From positions 21,337,313 through 21,401,312 of the forward strand of contig JACMZG010001913.1 in the NCBI GenBank assembly GCA_018340805.1: a stretch of 64,000 nt of DNA, written 5' to 3'. The position numbers were made by a program, and so were the translations under genes. The notes below the pieces were generated by a model. The model was not told the DNA's origin. It saw nothing but the letters and a program-made list of their open reading frames with translations, and did no database searches. Source of the stretch: Microvelia longipes (lineage: Eukaryota; Arthropoda; Insecta; Hemiptera; Veliidae). Shown piece after piece: positions 1 through 10,799 of the stretch (position 1 is its first letter; each line of letters opens with the position of its first letter).

Positions 1-869
1 AATTTCAATATAATTTTAATTAATATTTTTTCAAGTTCCTCTTACAGTTTGCAATTTAATTGGCTTCAAAAATGATCATTGTAGGGAAGAGTTTTTACAT
101 CCAGTCACTCTTTGAAATACCGGGGTTAATTAATGTTGATAAATATTTTAATCTCTCTTTAATTTCATATGTATGAAATATAAAAATAATTATTTATATA
201 AATATTTGTTTCATAAAAATAAATAAAATAAAATCATAGCTACAAATACGGTACAAGAACCTTTTCGTATTTAATGCGTATCTAATACGATCGCCTGTTA
301 AATACGCTAAATGTACGTAATAATTGTTTGGAAAATCTTATTACGTACCTTATCATAGGCCTTATCATAGCCCTTATCACCAGTCAGTACTGCCAATTTC
401 GAGAATTTACTACAGCTGTCTATCATACATTTTAATGATTCCATACCTGCCATTCTTTGAAAAAACGGGGATGCCATATTTTAACAAATATATGAATATT
501 TAGTTCATACAAATAAATTAAATTCAATACATAACTACAATTTATGCATTTGTCCCCTAAAAACATAATAATTTTGTTTCCTATTATACTTTCTGTTAAA
601 CAATTTTATGACTGGATAAGTATAAATTTCAGACGAAATTCGTTAACAGAAAACAGTGATTATTTCGCACCCTCACGGTGTAATTTATACCCTTTCTCAT
701 CCTCCAATACTTGCTGATTAACATCGATGAATTTCACTAACGTTCATTCTGAGAAATATAAGGAGAAAATAATTGTATTATTGAATTTTGAAATTGAAAC
801 CCACATTAATTGTACGTGCTTTTAATTAAATACTAAAAGGCATACGGGTTAAGTGTTTTTAATTTAGTT
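1..869. repeat. Interspersed repeat family A, copy 1
   Basis: This stretch aligns by eye, with many small differences, to 23205-23700. Both share the words TTTAATTGGCTTC and TGTAGGGAAGA, a stretch around GGTGTAATTTATACC, and an ending with ATTATTGAATTTTGAA. The copy here is interrupted at about 245-410 by sequence related to the block at 38540-38995 (AATACGATC words). No coding capacity is visible. I infer an old transposable element of unknown class, because neither end is sharply defined. Confidence 0.6.
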
Positions 870-1640
870 TTAATTTCAAATTTACCTAGTATTTGAAATA
901 AAAGGTATATCTAATTAAAGATTAATTACGTAGTGCAATATACTTCTTCAGTAGCTAATTATATTTTAATGTAACCATATTTTAACTGTTCACTAATTTT
1001 ATTTGTAAAGCATAATAGGAATAGAAACAAATCGGGTACGGGGTGCCTCGGCACTTTTCCACTCAACTTCGGACTGGATTCGCTCTTCCTTGATTGTCAT
1101 GATTATCCAAAGGTAGTAATATTTTGGGTCTAAAGCGTTATAAATTTGGATTCGCTTCTCTCGTTCTTAACATGAAATAATTATCCAAAGCCTCAGCTGA
1201 AATTACTTAGGTCTCGCAGCGCCTGTCTTTAGAATATAGTGGTTATCCAAAGTCTAGGTTGTTATAATTTTGTATTTTCTTAAACCGTCCTCAGAAAGTC
1301 ATAATTACCCAAAATCTAAGGAGTAATGACTTCAGAATCTCTTTGCTGCGTCCTCAAAATAACATTATTACCCGAAGCTTTAGGTGAAATTACTTAGGTC
1401 TCACTACGCTCGACCTCAGAATTATTTGGTAACCTAATATCTAGGGATAATGAAAGAAAAGAAGTCTCTCCACAAAATAAAACTTTATTGGCAAAGCGGT
1501 TTCAACCTAACTAGAGGCCATCATCAGTGCAAAACCATTGAGATGTAAAGAAGAAGAGAAGTGAGTCTATGTTTTTCTATTAGATATGAGAGAATTAAAA
1601 GCACGTACAATTAATGTGGGTTTCAATTTCAAAATTCAAT
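780..1640. repeat. 48-bp perfect inverted repeat pair (780-827 / 1593-1640)
   Basis: Bases 780-827 and 1593-1640 are exact reverse complements over 48 nt, separated by 765 nt. The left arm is the tail of family A copy 1. The right arm lies inside the degraded fold-back element at 1447-1965. Perfect identity against a decayed background suggests a recent inversion, duplication or gene-conversion event. Confidence 0.85.
1030..1440 (+). repeat. Interspersed repeat family C with internal ~95-bp tandem units
   Basis: It opens with GGGTACGGGGTGCCTCGG and continues with degenerate units containing TCGCT(T/C)C, CCTCAGAA and TTATCCAAAG, about four times. Related blocks occur at 3850-3965, 5010-5170, 39288-39400 and, inverted, at 28075-28200. 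No coding capacity was seen. The class of element is unknown. Confidence 0.65.
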
Positions 1641-1965
1641 GATAAGGTAAGTGATAACAAGAAATCTGCTATCATTTGATTACACTAAGTGTGTGTGGGT
1701 TTTAATCAATTTTTTCTCCAGTTTCAAAAGAAGTATAAGTTAAGTAATTACGAAGCATAAGATCAAGTTCTTGTAAAGAAGCTTCTACATTATTTGAACA
1801 AGTTTATTAAGTCTATTAAGTTTACATATAAAATAGAACAAGAAGAGCGTCTTAATTTTCTTACTGAAAGACATAAGTTAATGCTACGAAATTTTGATGG
1901 CTTTATGTTAGGTTGAGAGCGCTCTAAATAAACATTTTATTGTGGAGAATCTTTTTTCATTCCTT
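1447..1965. mobile_element. Fold-back element of the GTCTCTCCACAAAA family, degraded
   Basis: The left end (1447-1540) contains AGTCTCTCCACAAAA, AACTTTATTGGCAAAGCG, TTTCAACCTAACTAGAGGCC and ATCATCAGTGC. The right end (about 1895-1965) is an imperfect reverse complement: GGTTGAGAGCGCTC, then TTTTATTGTGGAGAATC. The same ends define elements at 5498-5749 and 50106-50332. Read outward, each end has the order CTGATGA, short hairpin, GAAA/GAGA, AT-rich tail, which links it to Penelope-like element tails (inference). The middle includes unrelated AT-rich sequence. Confidence 0.7.
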
Positions 1966-2875
1966 AAATAATGAACAATTCCACTAGTGCTTATTCTAAA
2001 TCATCAATTTCTCTTGTATGTATTTTGTAATTAATTTTTATAAAACATGTATATAATATAGTATAAATAAACATATATACTAATTATAAATATACATTGT
2101 TATTTATGAGTGAACGACGTAGAATTTATAGTTTATTAGTCTATTTTATTTAAAAAAAATGAAATGTCTATATGCATTGAAAATGCTAGAAAAAACAAAA
2201 GTATTGAAGTGTTATTAAACCTTTTTTTATTTTTTTTTTATTCGTAAAAACTATACTTTTGGGGTTATTTTTGTCCAAAAAGGAGAAAGTTGGTATCATT
2301 GTGCTAATGTCATTACATTACCATACCATACATGATTCCCTAGTGTAAAAGTAGAATGTGCAATGTTTTTTTTTTATTTTTGTCTAGTTGGTGTCCCTGT
2401 AGAAATATTGAGTTTTTGGTGGGAAAAATGTATTCTCTCTAGAGGGTAGTGTATTTTCAGTGGGTGCTATGGATTATATCCTTTGGAAATTCAAACTCCC
2501 CCTCCATATCTTTTGACAACCTTTTTGTAAATAAAAAATCAAGTGTACAGAATCTGCTGACACTTTTTTTCTAGTTTCTAATGTTTAATATCTAAATAGT
2601 TATGAGTCGCATCAAAAAATCACAAACATGTGAATAAAAATAGCTAAGCAGATAGCTTCGAACACTAATGTTCTTGAATTTGTAATGATAAGAGCTTGCT
2701 CTTATATAAAAATAAGGGCTTGCTTCGCTCGCTAGACTTTTTAGGGTTATAAAGAAATGAGGAGAAAATTAGTGTTAGGTTAGCTTCACTTGCTATTGGT
2801 TGTTTAAACCAGTATGAAATAACAAAAAGGGGGCTCGCTAGATTGATTTTTTAAATAATGAAAAGAAAAGCAAAA
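1966..2875. other. AT-rich stretch without recognisable gene
   Basis: No credible ORF, RNA gene or terminal repeat was found. At 2700-2850 there are isolated words such as GCTTCGCTCGCTAG. These match, in reverse complement, the core of the large array at 7865-9120, so fragments of the same repeat family are scattered here. Confidence 0.4.
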
Positions 2876-2879
2876 TTAA

Positions 2880-3190
2880 AGATTATTAATTAAAAAATAA
2901 TTATTGAAAAATCCAATGCGAATACTGTTAAACATAAATCGCGCAGACATAATAAATAAACACCCAACTTTTAACTTTTCCTCATTTATACCGTAGGTGT
3001 ATAGAGGAAAAGTATTGTATTTGCAAAAAAAAAAATCCGAAACTGGGAAGTCACTTGAATTATCCGTTTCATGTGTTATTAAGTCATCCTGAGTGGTTTT
3101 CACAAAGTTGTCTGTCTGTTATTATCTTAGCTCCCAATGAATTTATGCTAGAGAGTTAAAACTTTGTACAAGAATCTGTTTATCATTTGA
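2880..3190 (-). repeat. Interspersed repeat family D, inverted copy
   Basis: It contains CTTTTCCTCATTTATACCGT, a run reading TTTGCAAAAAAAA, CCGAAACTGGGAAG, and GCTAGAGAGTTAAAACTTTG. The same sequence occurs in the opposite orientation at 5225-5430 and 39590-39840, and in pieces at 4190-4225, 27940-28050, 36590-36625 and 42055-42290. It is a dispersed, non-coding family. The 75-residue reading frame inside it has no recognisable homology. Confidence 0.6.
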
Positions 3191-3690
3191 TACTACCGAG
3201 TTTTGCAAAACATGAATAGTTGACACATATAATTGTGCGAAGAGACACCTAGGAAATGTAGCAAGCAAAATGCAATGTTAATCTGGGAACTGTTCCATCA
3301 TTCGACATTCGTCATCATTGATGGCTCGACATAATGTCATGTCCCACTCTGTTCGTTACGTCTAACTCATCAGGGCGCCGACAGAGCCTGAACTCACTCT
3401 GACCTCAATTAATTCCGAAGAATATAAGTGAAGTATTTACCAGAGAGGTGCTCTCTTACCGCCATCATGCATGGCAAGCAAAACATATATCATTTGATAC
3501 TACGAGTTTTGCAAAACATGAATAGTTGACACAATAATTGTGCGAGAGACACCTAGGAAATGTAACAAGCAAAAATGCAATGTTACATCTGGTAACTGTT
3601 CCATCATTCGAAAATTCGTCATCATTGATGGCTCGACATATGTCATGTCCCACTCTGTTTCGTTACGTCTAACGTTAGCCATGCATGATG
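3170..3690 (+). repeat. Interspersed repeat family B, two copies in tandem
   Basis: Two adjacent copies (about 3170-3475 and 3476-3690) share ATCATTTGATACTAC, GAGTTTTGCAAAACATG, GAGACACCTAGGAAATG, and ATTGATGGCTCGACAT followed by CATGTCCCACTCTGTT. The only open frames here read through both copies and have no recognisable domain. Other copies are at 26985-27290 (inverted), 32425-32665 (inverted) and 35040-35135 (partial). Unit length is about 250-300 bp. A short non-autonomous element is likely, but I could not assign it to a superfamily. Confidence 0.65.
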
Positions 3691-3849
3691 GCTGATGGAA
3701 AATAAACCAATTAAGTTGGTTAAGTACATCAAGTTTCGTTTCATTACGACAAGTATATCCATGATTGTTGTTGGATCAATAAATTTAAGCAATATCGAGT
3801 GTGGTTTTTTCCCGGAATTTTCGGTTATATCTTGAGAAACATTATAAAA

Positions 3850-3965
3850 ACTGGGTACGGGGTACCTTAGAACTTTACCTTATCACATCGTATTCGCTAC
3901 GCTCATCTTGCTTACTTCGGATTCCTTACATTTATCCTACAGAACCTCAATACGATGAGTTTATC
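3850..3965 (+). repeat. Interspersed repeat family C, short copy
   Basis: It starts GGGTACGGGGTACCTTAG and continues CACATCGTATTCGCTACGCTC. Compare 5010-5170 and 39288-39400, which share the same order of words. No gene content. Confidence 0.6.
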
Positions 3966-4284
3966 CATGATTTTTGTTAGATCATAAAAGTTAAGGGTCA
4001 TCAAGCGTGTTCAGTGCCTGGATTGCCCGTTGAAAATGAAACGTATGTATTATTATATTAAGAGGAACGAAGGATTCAGAAGATGTGTTGCTGTATAAAT
4101 TTAACCCGCACCTCGTACCAAATTCTTTTTCAGTAGATGAGCGATGTTAGTCCTAGACCACTTGTTGATGGATATCAGGTTAATCTTTAATTATACCTAC
4201 GGTATAAATAAGGAGAAGTAAAAATCAATGAACAAGTTTAAACTTATGTGTTAATGTGTTAATGTTATAGGTTTTTAGTTTACT

Positions 4285-4400
4285 TTTAATCCATCCTAGT
4301 AGTAGTAGTAGTAATAGGTAGGAGAGGCAGAGCAGGCAAATAGGCCACGTTGTTGGCCCTTCTTGCCAGCCCCGATTCCTTAGCTTATACCACCTTTACC
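4285..4400 (-). repeat. Possible LINE 3' fragment
   Basis: On the minus strand this reads through a GC-richer block (GGCCAACAACGTGGCC) into TACTACTACTACTACTAGG. The coding remnant at 53808-54250 also runs into a CTATTACTACTACTACTG stretch, so I tentatively place this as a small fragment of a related non-LTR element. The trinucleotide run alone could also arise independently. Confidence 0.3.
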
Positions 4401-5010
4401 AAGAATCTCTTGGAAAGGATGATATATTAAGGTATATTTCTCCAACTAAAAGAAGAAAGTTTTTATTTTCGTTCCTATTTCATTTCAATTCTTCTCTTAG
4501 GAAAAATAAAGCCCATTTCAATGAATATCTTCTTAAAATTTTGAACACACGAATTTGAATAAAAAAAAGTAAAGTTAATAAATAAACACTTTTCAGACTC
4601 CTAGATAATAATTTTCATTGTTTAAATTTCCGCTGAATGTTATTTTGTGGCTTTGTAAATGTATAAAACCAAATTAAATATAAACTCTTGTATAGGTCGA
4701 ACAAGAGAATTTACTCTTGAAAACATTTCCCTTTTCTGGCACAAATTTGACAGAGCTTGCAACGCCATAAATCCTTCCCCCAACTACCCACTCGTGTATT
4801 TTTTCAATTTAATTAAACTATATTCATGAACTGTAGAATAAATTCAACTCTTTTATTTTACTCGTTTTTATTTTATGTCTTTCTGTTTATTTTATTTTTT
4901 GTATTTTTGTGAATAAAAACATGTATATACGGACGAACTATATAGATTAGTTTTCTTTGATAATAATCTCTGGTTAATAAAACCCTATTTTATGTCATTT
5001 AAAATCAAAA
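4400..5010. other. AT-rich stretch, nothing recognised
   Basis: About 600 bases with no supported gene, RNA or terminal repeat. Base composition is uniformly AT-rich. Confidence 0.4.
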
Positions 5011-5430
5011 ATAAGGTACGGGGTACCACGAAACTTTTTCACATCACATCGGATTTGCTACGCTCATCCTCCTTACTTCGGACTCGCTTCGCTCTTCCTC
5101 AGAATATAAAAGTCGTTAAATTTACGTTCCATTACATCTTCGGACTCATTTAGCTCGTCCACACATAGTAAATACATCTATTTCATTCCCTGCGGTCACC
5201 CATCCAAGCACTGACCAAGTACTGATTTTTGTACAAAGTTTCAACTCTCTAGCGTAAATAACCTTGGAGCTACACACTCACATCCACATACATACAGACA
5301 ACAGAAAACTACTCAGGAGGTCTTAAGAAGTCCTGAAACGCATAATTCTGGTGACATCCCGGTTTCGGATTTTTTTGCAAACACAATACTTTTCCTATAT
5401 ATCAACGGTATAAATGAGTAAAAATAGGAA
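5010..5430 (+). repeat. Family C copy followed by family D copy
   Basis: 5010-5170 has GGTACGGGGTACC, GGATTTGCTACGCTCATCC and CTCGCTTCGCTC. 5225-5430 has GTACAAAGTTTCAACTCTC, CATCCCGGTTTCGGAT, CACAATACTTTTCCTATAT and GGTATAAATGAG. The same C-then-D order recurs at 39288-39840, and in inverse order at 27940-28200. The two may therefore be parts of one larger element rather than independent families. Confidence 0.6.
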
Positions 5431-5497
5431 CATTATCATTTGTGTATTCTAAACTTATCAATGCCATGATTTTGAATGAGCACCAGTGGAGTTATTC

Positions 5498-5749
5498 ATA
5501 ATGAAAGAAACGAAGAAAAGAGTCTCTCTACAAAACTATGAATTTATTTAAAGCGCTTTCAACCTACATGAGGCCATCATCAGTGCCAGAGATAATTAAA
5601 ATCTCTGGCACTGATGACTGGCACTGATGACTTCACTGGCAATTAATTTAATTATCTCTAGCACTGATGATGGCCTCATGTAGGTTGAAAGCTCTTTGAA
5701 TAAATTAATAGTTTTGTGGAGAGACTTCTTTGTTCGTTCCTTTCATTAT
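5498..5749. mobile_element. Compact fold-back element, ~100-bp arms
   Basis: The arms, about 5498-5600 and 5645-5749, are near-perfect reverse complements. Outward-reading ends share GAAAG(A/G)AACGAA, GTCTCTC(T/C)ACAAAACTA, TTCAACCTACATGAGGCC and ATCATCAGTGC with 1447-1965 and 50106-50332. The spacer holds three repeats of CTGGCACTGATGA. Read outward, each arm contains CACTGATGA, then GGCCT-CATGT-AGGTT (a 5-bp hairpin with two G-T pairs), then GAAA. There is no coding sequence. The origin is inferred as an inverted pair of Penelope-type tails; a conventional MITE is the alternative. Confidence 0.8.
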
Positions 5750-5904
5750 CAATGCCATAATAATAAGTGATAATTAGCTGTGTACGGAATATAAATATGA
5801 AGATTGATGCACATTAGCTAAATATTCGGTGTAGAACTAAAAATCTATCAAAGCAAACAAGTATACAGTTCAGGATTAAAATGTTATTATAATATCTAAA
5901 TATT

Positions 5905-6405
5905 CATTTCAGGACTAAAAAGCTATCATGACAACCATTTATAATGTTCAGGACTAAAAAGCTATCATGAAAACCATTTATAAAGTTCAGGACTAAAAAG
6001 CTATCATGACAACTATGTTTAATGTTCAGGACTAAAAAGCTATCATGACGACCATGTATAATGTTCAGGACTAAAAAGCTATCATGACAGCCATTTATAA
6101 TGTGTAGGACCAAAAGGCTATCATAACAACCATGTGTAATGTTCAGGACTAAAAAGCTATCATGACAACCATGTATAATGTTCATGACTAAAAAGCTATC
6201 ATGACAACCATGTATAATGTTCAGGACTAAAAAGCTATTATGACAACCATGTGTAGTGTTCAGGACTAAAAAGCTATCATGACATCCATTTATAATGTGT
6301 AGGAGTAAAAAGCTATCATGACAACTATGTATAATGTTCAGGACTAAAAAGCTATCATGACAACAATGTATAATGTTCAGGACTAAAAAGCTATCATAAA
6401 ACAAA
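5905..6405 (-). repeat. 39-bp minisatellite, ~13 copies, open on minus strand
   Basis: A 39-nt unit built around GGACTAAAAAGCTATCATGA is repeated about 13 times, with 1-6 differences per unit. Because 39 is a multiple of three and no unit carries a stop in that frame, the minus strand is open for 166 codons encoding the repeat HDSFLVLNIIHGC. No signal peptide, splice context or promoter supports translation. I treat it as a minisatellite whose frame is a by-product of unit length. Confidence 0.9.
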
Positions 6406-6409
6406 ATAT

Positions 6410-7035
6410 GCGTTTTAGCTGATATTTTTTAGTAATAGGTTGAGTTTAACAAAACTACATTTGTTAAAAGTTCGCCGGTGCATTGCTAAACTTATTTATC
6501 TTTATTTCTTTTTTTTATTTTAACAACCTTAAAAGCGTATTATTTTCAATAAAAATTCACTAGTTTTCATCCAAATTTTAGCTTATTTATACCAAGGTTT
6601 GCGAATGTATGCATGCATGCAGTTTTCGGATCAGTAGGTGCTGAAACGTGGATATTTTGATGAAGAATTATGGTAATTTTCGCTAATATTATTACCATGC
6701 TTTTCTCTCCTATTATAGAATATAGAGAAGCAAAAATATTATTGCCTAAAAATTTATAACCACTATAATAAAACATCTTTTAGCTCTAAAAAATTACACC
6801 ATTAAGCCGTGTTAAATGAGGCGATATAGCTTTTTCCTGCGTCATATTAGTTTAATTATTGCAAAAGGATATAAAACAGGACTGAAGCATTATGCTGTAT
6901 AATTTTTTATCTGGACTAATTTTTTAACTACCAGAAGTTAGCCCTCTTATTTTAACACTCAGTTGCTAAATCTATTGCAGTTTTAAAATAGTATCAGCAA
7001 AATATCTACCGCACTTGCTTATTCCATAAACCTAA
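6410..7035. repeat. AT-rich stretch with a fragment of a CTGAAACGTGG repeat
   Basis: At 6585-6720 the sequence TTTTCGGATCAGTAGGTGC-TGAAACGTGGATATTT-GATGAA matches 32095-32160 (GGATCTGCAGATGCTGAAACG, then TTTGATGAAAAC), so a short interspersed family is present. The remainder holds nothing I can identify. The 69-residue minus-strand frame at 6567-6776 lies on the repeat and is not credible as a gene. Confidence 0.4.
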
Positions 7036-7039
7036 TTAT

Positions 7040-7860
7040 TGAACGAACGTAAGTGAGTTCTTTGAACGAACGTAAGTGAGTTCTTACATTTCAGAAGATT
7101 GGGACGGCGCGTTTGTTTGTGTGTTTGTGTGTTTGTGTGTTTGTGTGTTTGTTTGTACGTGTCGCGATAACTGCCGTAAAAATTGACCGATTTTGATAAA
7201 ATTTTGTATACAGGTAAAACTAATTATGTCAGAGCTGTATAGTTTTTGGTAATATTCCGAAAATATTTTCAAAATGGCAGCCAAAATGGCGGACCGGATA
7301 AAAAATTTTGAGCGAAAAAATCGTGTTGTATATCGTTTGAAAGCTCTTAAAGAGTAGAAAAAGAAAATATATGTTTCATGGTCAAAATTTAAAAATTTTG
7401 AAAATTTAAAAATGGCGGCTAAAATAATGAACCAAATTTAAAATTGAAGGAATAACTCGAGTAATATATCGTTGTAAAGCTCTTGATTAGTAGAACAAAA
7501 AATGTTATATACTAAATTCCGAAAAATTCAACATGGCGGCCATAATTTAATATAATAATTAGTTTTTACTAATTTTATAAGAATTTACAAGATAAAGATC
7601 TATTGTAATATACTTTAGATACTTTTATACAAGTAAAATTAACTATATGTCAGAGCTGTATAGTTTTTGGTAATATTCCGAAAATATATTTCAAAATGGC
7701 GGCCAATATGGCGGACCGGATAAAAATTTTTGAGCAAAAATCGTGTTGTATATCGTTTAAAAGCTCTTAAAGAGTAGAAAAAGAAAATATATTTTCATGG
7801 TCAACATTTCAAATTTTTTTTTAATTTAAAAATGGCGGCATAAAAACTCAAAAAATAAAA
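7040..7860. repeat. Locally duplicated repeat block preceding the GAGCGAAGCGAG array
   Basis: A 22-nt unit with GAACGAACGTAAGTGAG is present twice at 7040-7085, followed by a (TGTGTTTG)n run at 7115-7150. A segment with GTCAGAGCTGTATAGTTTTT, AATATTCCGAAAATAT and AAAATGGC(A/G)GCCAA then occurs at 7225-7440, and again at 7645-7850 with small differences. Both copies include GGCGGACCGGATAAAA. No domain is recognisable in the 66-residue frame across it. Confidence 0.7.
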
Positions 7861-7864
7861 TTTA

Positions 7865-9120
7865 AAGCGAGCCTTCTTTTACATTTATTATTATAAATAT
7901 ACGCGAGCCTTTTTTATTGCATTTATTAAATATAAGCAATCTAGCGAGCGAAGCGAGCCTATTTTTAACGTTGTATTATAACAAATAAGCAATCTAGCGA
8001 GCGAAGCGAGCCTTTTTACAATGCATTAATATTAAATATAAGCAATCTAGCGAGCGAAGCGAGCCTTTTTTACAATATTTTTATTATAAATATAAGCAAC
8101 TAGCGAGCGAAGCGAGCCTATTTTACATTATAAATATAAGCAATCTAAGCGAAGCGAGCCTTTTTTTACTATGTAATAAATATAAGCAATCTAGCGAGCG
8201 AAGCGAGTTATAAATATAAGCAAACTAGCGAGCGAAGCGAGCCTTTTTACATAATATAAGCAATCTAGCGAGCGAAGCGAGCCTATTTTTAACTTGTATT
8301 ATTAAAATATAAGCAATCTAGCGAGCGAAGCGAGCCTTTTTTACTATGCATTAATTTAAATATAAGCAATCTAGCGAGCGAAGCGAGCCTTTTTTTACAA
8401 TATATTTATTATAAATATAAGCAATCTAGCGAGCGAAGCGAGCCTATTTTTAACGTTGTATTATTATAAATATAAGCAATCTAGCGAGCGAAGCGAGCCT
8501 TTTTTACTATGCATTAATATTTAATATAAGCAATCTAGCGAGCGAAGCGAGCCTTCTTACTATGTATTATTATAAATATACGCAATCTAGCGAGCGAAGC
8601 GAGCCTCTTTTTCTTGCATAATATAAATCTACGCAATCTAGCGAGCGAAGCGAGCCTTTTTACAATATATTTTATTATAAATAGCAATCTAGCGAGCGAA
8701 GCGAGCCTTCTTTTACCTTATTATTATAAATATACGCAATCAAGCGAGCGAAGCGAGCCTTTTTAATATGCATTATAAATCTACGCAATCTAGCGAGCGA
8801 AGCGAGCCTTTTTTACATATTTATTATAAATATAAGCAATCTAGCGAGCGAAGCGAGCCTTTTTTACATGCATAATATAATACGCAATTAGCGAGCGAAG
8901 CGAGCCTTTTTTACTATGCATTAATATAAATCTACGCAATCTAGCGAGCGAAGCGAGCCTTTTTTACTATATTTTATTATAAAATATAAGCAATCTAGCG
9001 AGCGAAGCGAGCCTTTTTTTAACTTTGTATATTATAAATATAAGCAATCTAGCGAGCGAAGCGAGCCTTTTTTACTATGTAAATGTTAAAGATACCTAAA
9101 CTAGCAAGCGATGCGAGCCT
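7865..9120. repeat. Interspaced tandem array, about 24 copies of an AGCGAGCGAAGCGAGCCT core
   Basis: A near-invariant core, (T/C)GCAATCTAGCGAGCGAAG followed by CGAGCC, recurs about 24 times at roughly 40-62-nt intervals. The intervening AT-rich sequence varies in length but is itself made of related words (TTTTTTAC, TATGCATTAA, TATTATAAATATA). The last unit (9100-9118) is degenerate (CTAGCAAGCGATGCGAGCC). It is GC-rich cores on an AT-rich background. No neighbouring genes suggest function. The same word occurs in family C elements. Confidence 0.9.
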
Positions 9121-9332
9121 TTTTGAGTTTATACTTTAAAATAGTATAGCATCGAATGTTTGATAAACTCATTTCGCTTGTTTTAAATTAATATTTTTTT
9201 TTATGTATTCTTTGCCGTGAGTTTTGATGCAACGCATTACTAGTTTTTATTATAGTTATAATCAGTTGAACACCCGGTTTTCATATGATAACTGCATCAT
9301 ATCGCCTTAGTTTTAAGGAATTTTCTTTGATA

Positions 9333-9354
9333 TATTTATATTATATATAATATA

Positions 9355-9445
<91 letters not shown>

Positions 9446-9475
9446 TAGTACTCCATATATATAGTATATATACAG
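9333..9475. repeat. (TA)n microsatellite
   Basis: TA-dinucleotide tract with one short non-repeat interruption and a doubled TACAGTAGTACTCCA at its right end. It lies exactly at the 5' truncation point of the Penelope-like fragment. Confidence 0.95.
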
Positions 9476-9480
9476 TAGTA

Positions 9481-10410
9481 CTCCAACAGTACCTTCATTT
9501 TAACAGTTGCCATCCCCATTCCCAGAAAAAATCCATCCCATTTTCCCTTGGTCTCAGAGGTAACAGGATCTGTTCCAATGAAGCCTTCCTTGATCGATAC
9601 ATTGTCTCCTTAAAGACCTCCCTCCTTTCCCGAGGATATCCCTCCCACATAGTTAATGCCCAAGTCACTGCCTCTCTTCATCCTAGACCTCCTCGACCTC
9701 CTGCTCCTCCCGCTTTTTACCTCTTCACTACCTACTATCCTGGCCTTAGAATCCTTAATACCTTCCTTAAAGACGGTTTCGCCACTCTATCCTCGAACCC
9801 TACCACCGCCAACCTCCTACCCAAACCTCCTTCAGTAACCTTTAAGAGACCCCCTAACCTTCGCAACCTCCTAGTTAACACCAAACCTCCTTCTCCACCG
9901 GCACAACCTCAGCCTCGAGGTTCCCATCCCTGCAATAGAAGGCGCTGCTTAACCTGTCCCTTGATGAACCCCTCTCCTACCTTCACCAGTCCCTCCACTA
10001 ATGTTTCCTACCAAATCCCTTCTTCCTCTAACTGTACTTCTAGAAACGTGGTATATTGCCTTGAGTGTCGGCGATGTGATTGTTTCTACGTAGGAGAGAC
10101 TTCAACTCCTTTAAACCTACGCATTAACAATCATAGAAACTCATGCTTGGACTTGAGGAGTGATCTACCCGTTTCAGTACATGCTCGTTCCCATCAAACA
10201 TCCTCTTTTAATGACCTCTACCAAGCTCGCGTTCTAAAAAAACTTCCTGAAGACACCCCTACTCCTATCCGCCGTAATTGGGAAATTGCCCATCAGCTTG
10301 TCCTCAAATCCCGCCTCCCCCTGGCATCAACAAACAGTAGTGTCTATTTTATTTCATTTTTTATTTATTATTTAATTATTTATTTTATTTATTTTATTTA
10401 TTTTATTTAA
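9481..10410 (+). pseudogene. 5'-truncated Penelope-like element, C-terminal region with GIY-YIG endonuclease
   Basis: One reading frame is continuous from the upstream microsatellite to a TAA at 10408-10410. Its first part (9481-9960) has Penelope-type features: YLHFNSCHPHSQKKSIP, a conserved RGNRIC...LLSRGYP segment, PPSVTFKRPPNLRNLLV, and a Cys cluster CNRRRCLTC. The GIY-YIG domain follows (about 10025-10330): NVVYCLECRRC, FYVGETSTPLNLRINNHRN, and near the end NWEIAHQLVLKSRLP with the expected acidic residue. In the family this domain nicks DNA during retrotransposition. The reverse transcriptase is missing entirely, so the copy cannot be autonomous. The last ~20 codons run into TTATTTA low-complexity sequence. 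The first ATG at 9961 is not a believable start. Confidence 0.88.
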
Positions 10411-10549
10411 TATCATTATTATTTTTATATTATATTTTATTTTAAATTTTCCTATTTTTACTTATACAGCCTCACTTTTTATTTTATTCTTCCTATTCCA
10501 TACGTTTCACAATTTATTTTCATTTAGTTATATTTCGTATATATTTTTC

Positions 10550-10564
10550 TTTATATATTATATA

Positions 10565-10656
<92 letters not shown>

Positions 10657-10660
10657 TTTT
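10550..10660. repeat. (TA)n microsatellite in the Penelope 3' region
   Basis: Long TA tract followed by a T-run, splitting the 3' non-coding part of the Penelope-like fragment. Confidence 0.95.
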
Positions 10661-10799
10661 TATTTCTTTGTATACTCTTCTCTTTTTACATTACTCCCTC
10701 CAGCTTCTCATTATATATTTTTAATTTCCTGTCTATTTATTTTATATTTGTTTCTGTTTTTTTTTTTGATATTTTTCCTTGTCTTTATTTGTACGAATG

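Noticed and set aside
5904..6404. 166-residue repetitive protein
   Set aside because: Explained by a 39-bp minisatellite whose unit is a multiple of three; kept only as a finding.
7865..9120. CRISPR-like array (conserved repeat, variable spacers)
   Set aside because: The genome is eukaryotic. Spacers are not unique but made of the same AT-rich words, spacing varies from about 40 to 62 nt, and no cas genes exist.
9656..9838. 60-residue + frame starting at ATG 9656
   Set aside because: It is out of frame with the Penelope-like coding sequence that occupies the same bases and has clear motifs.
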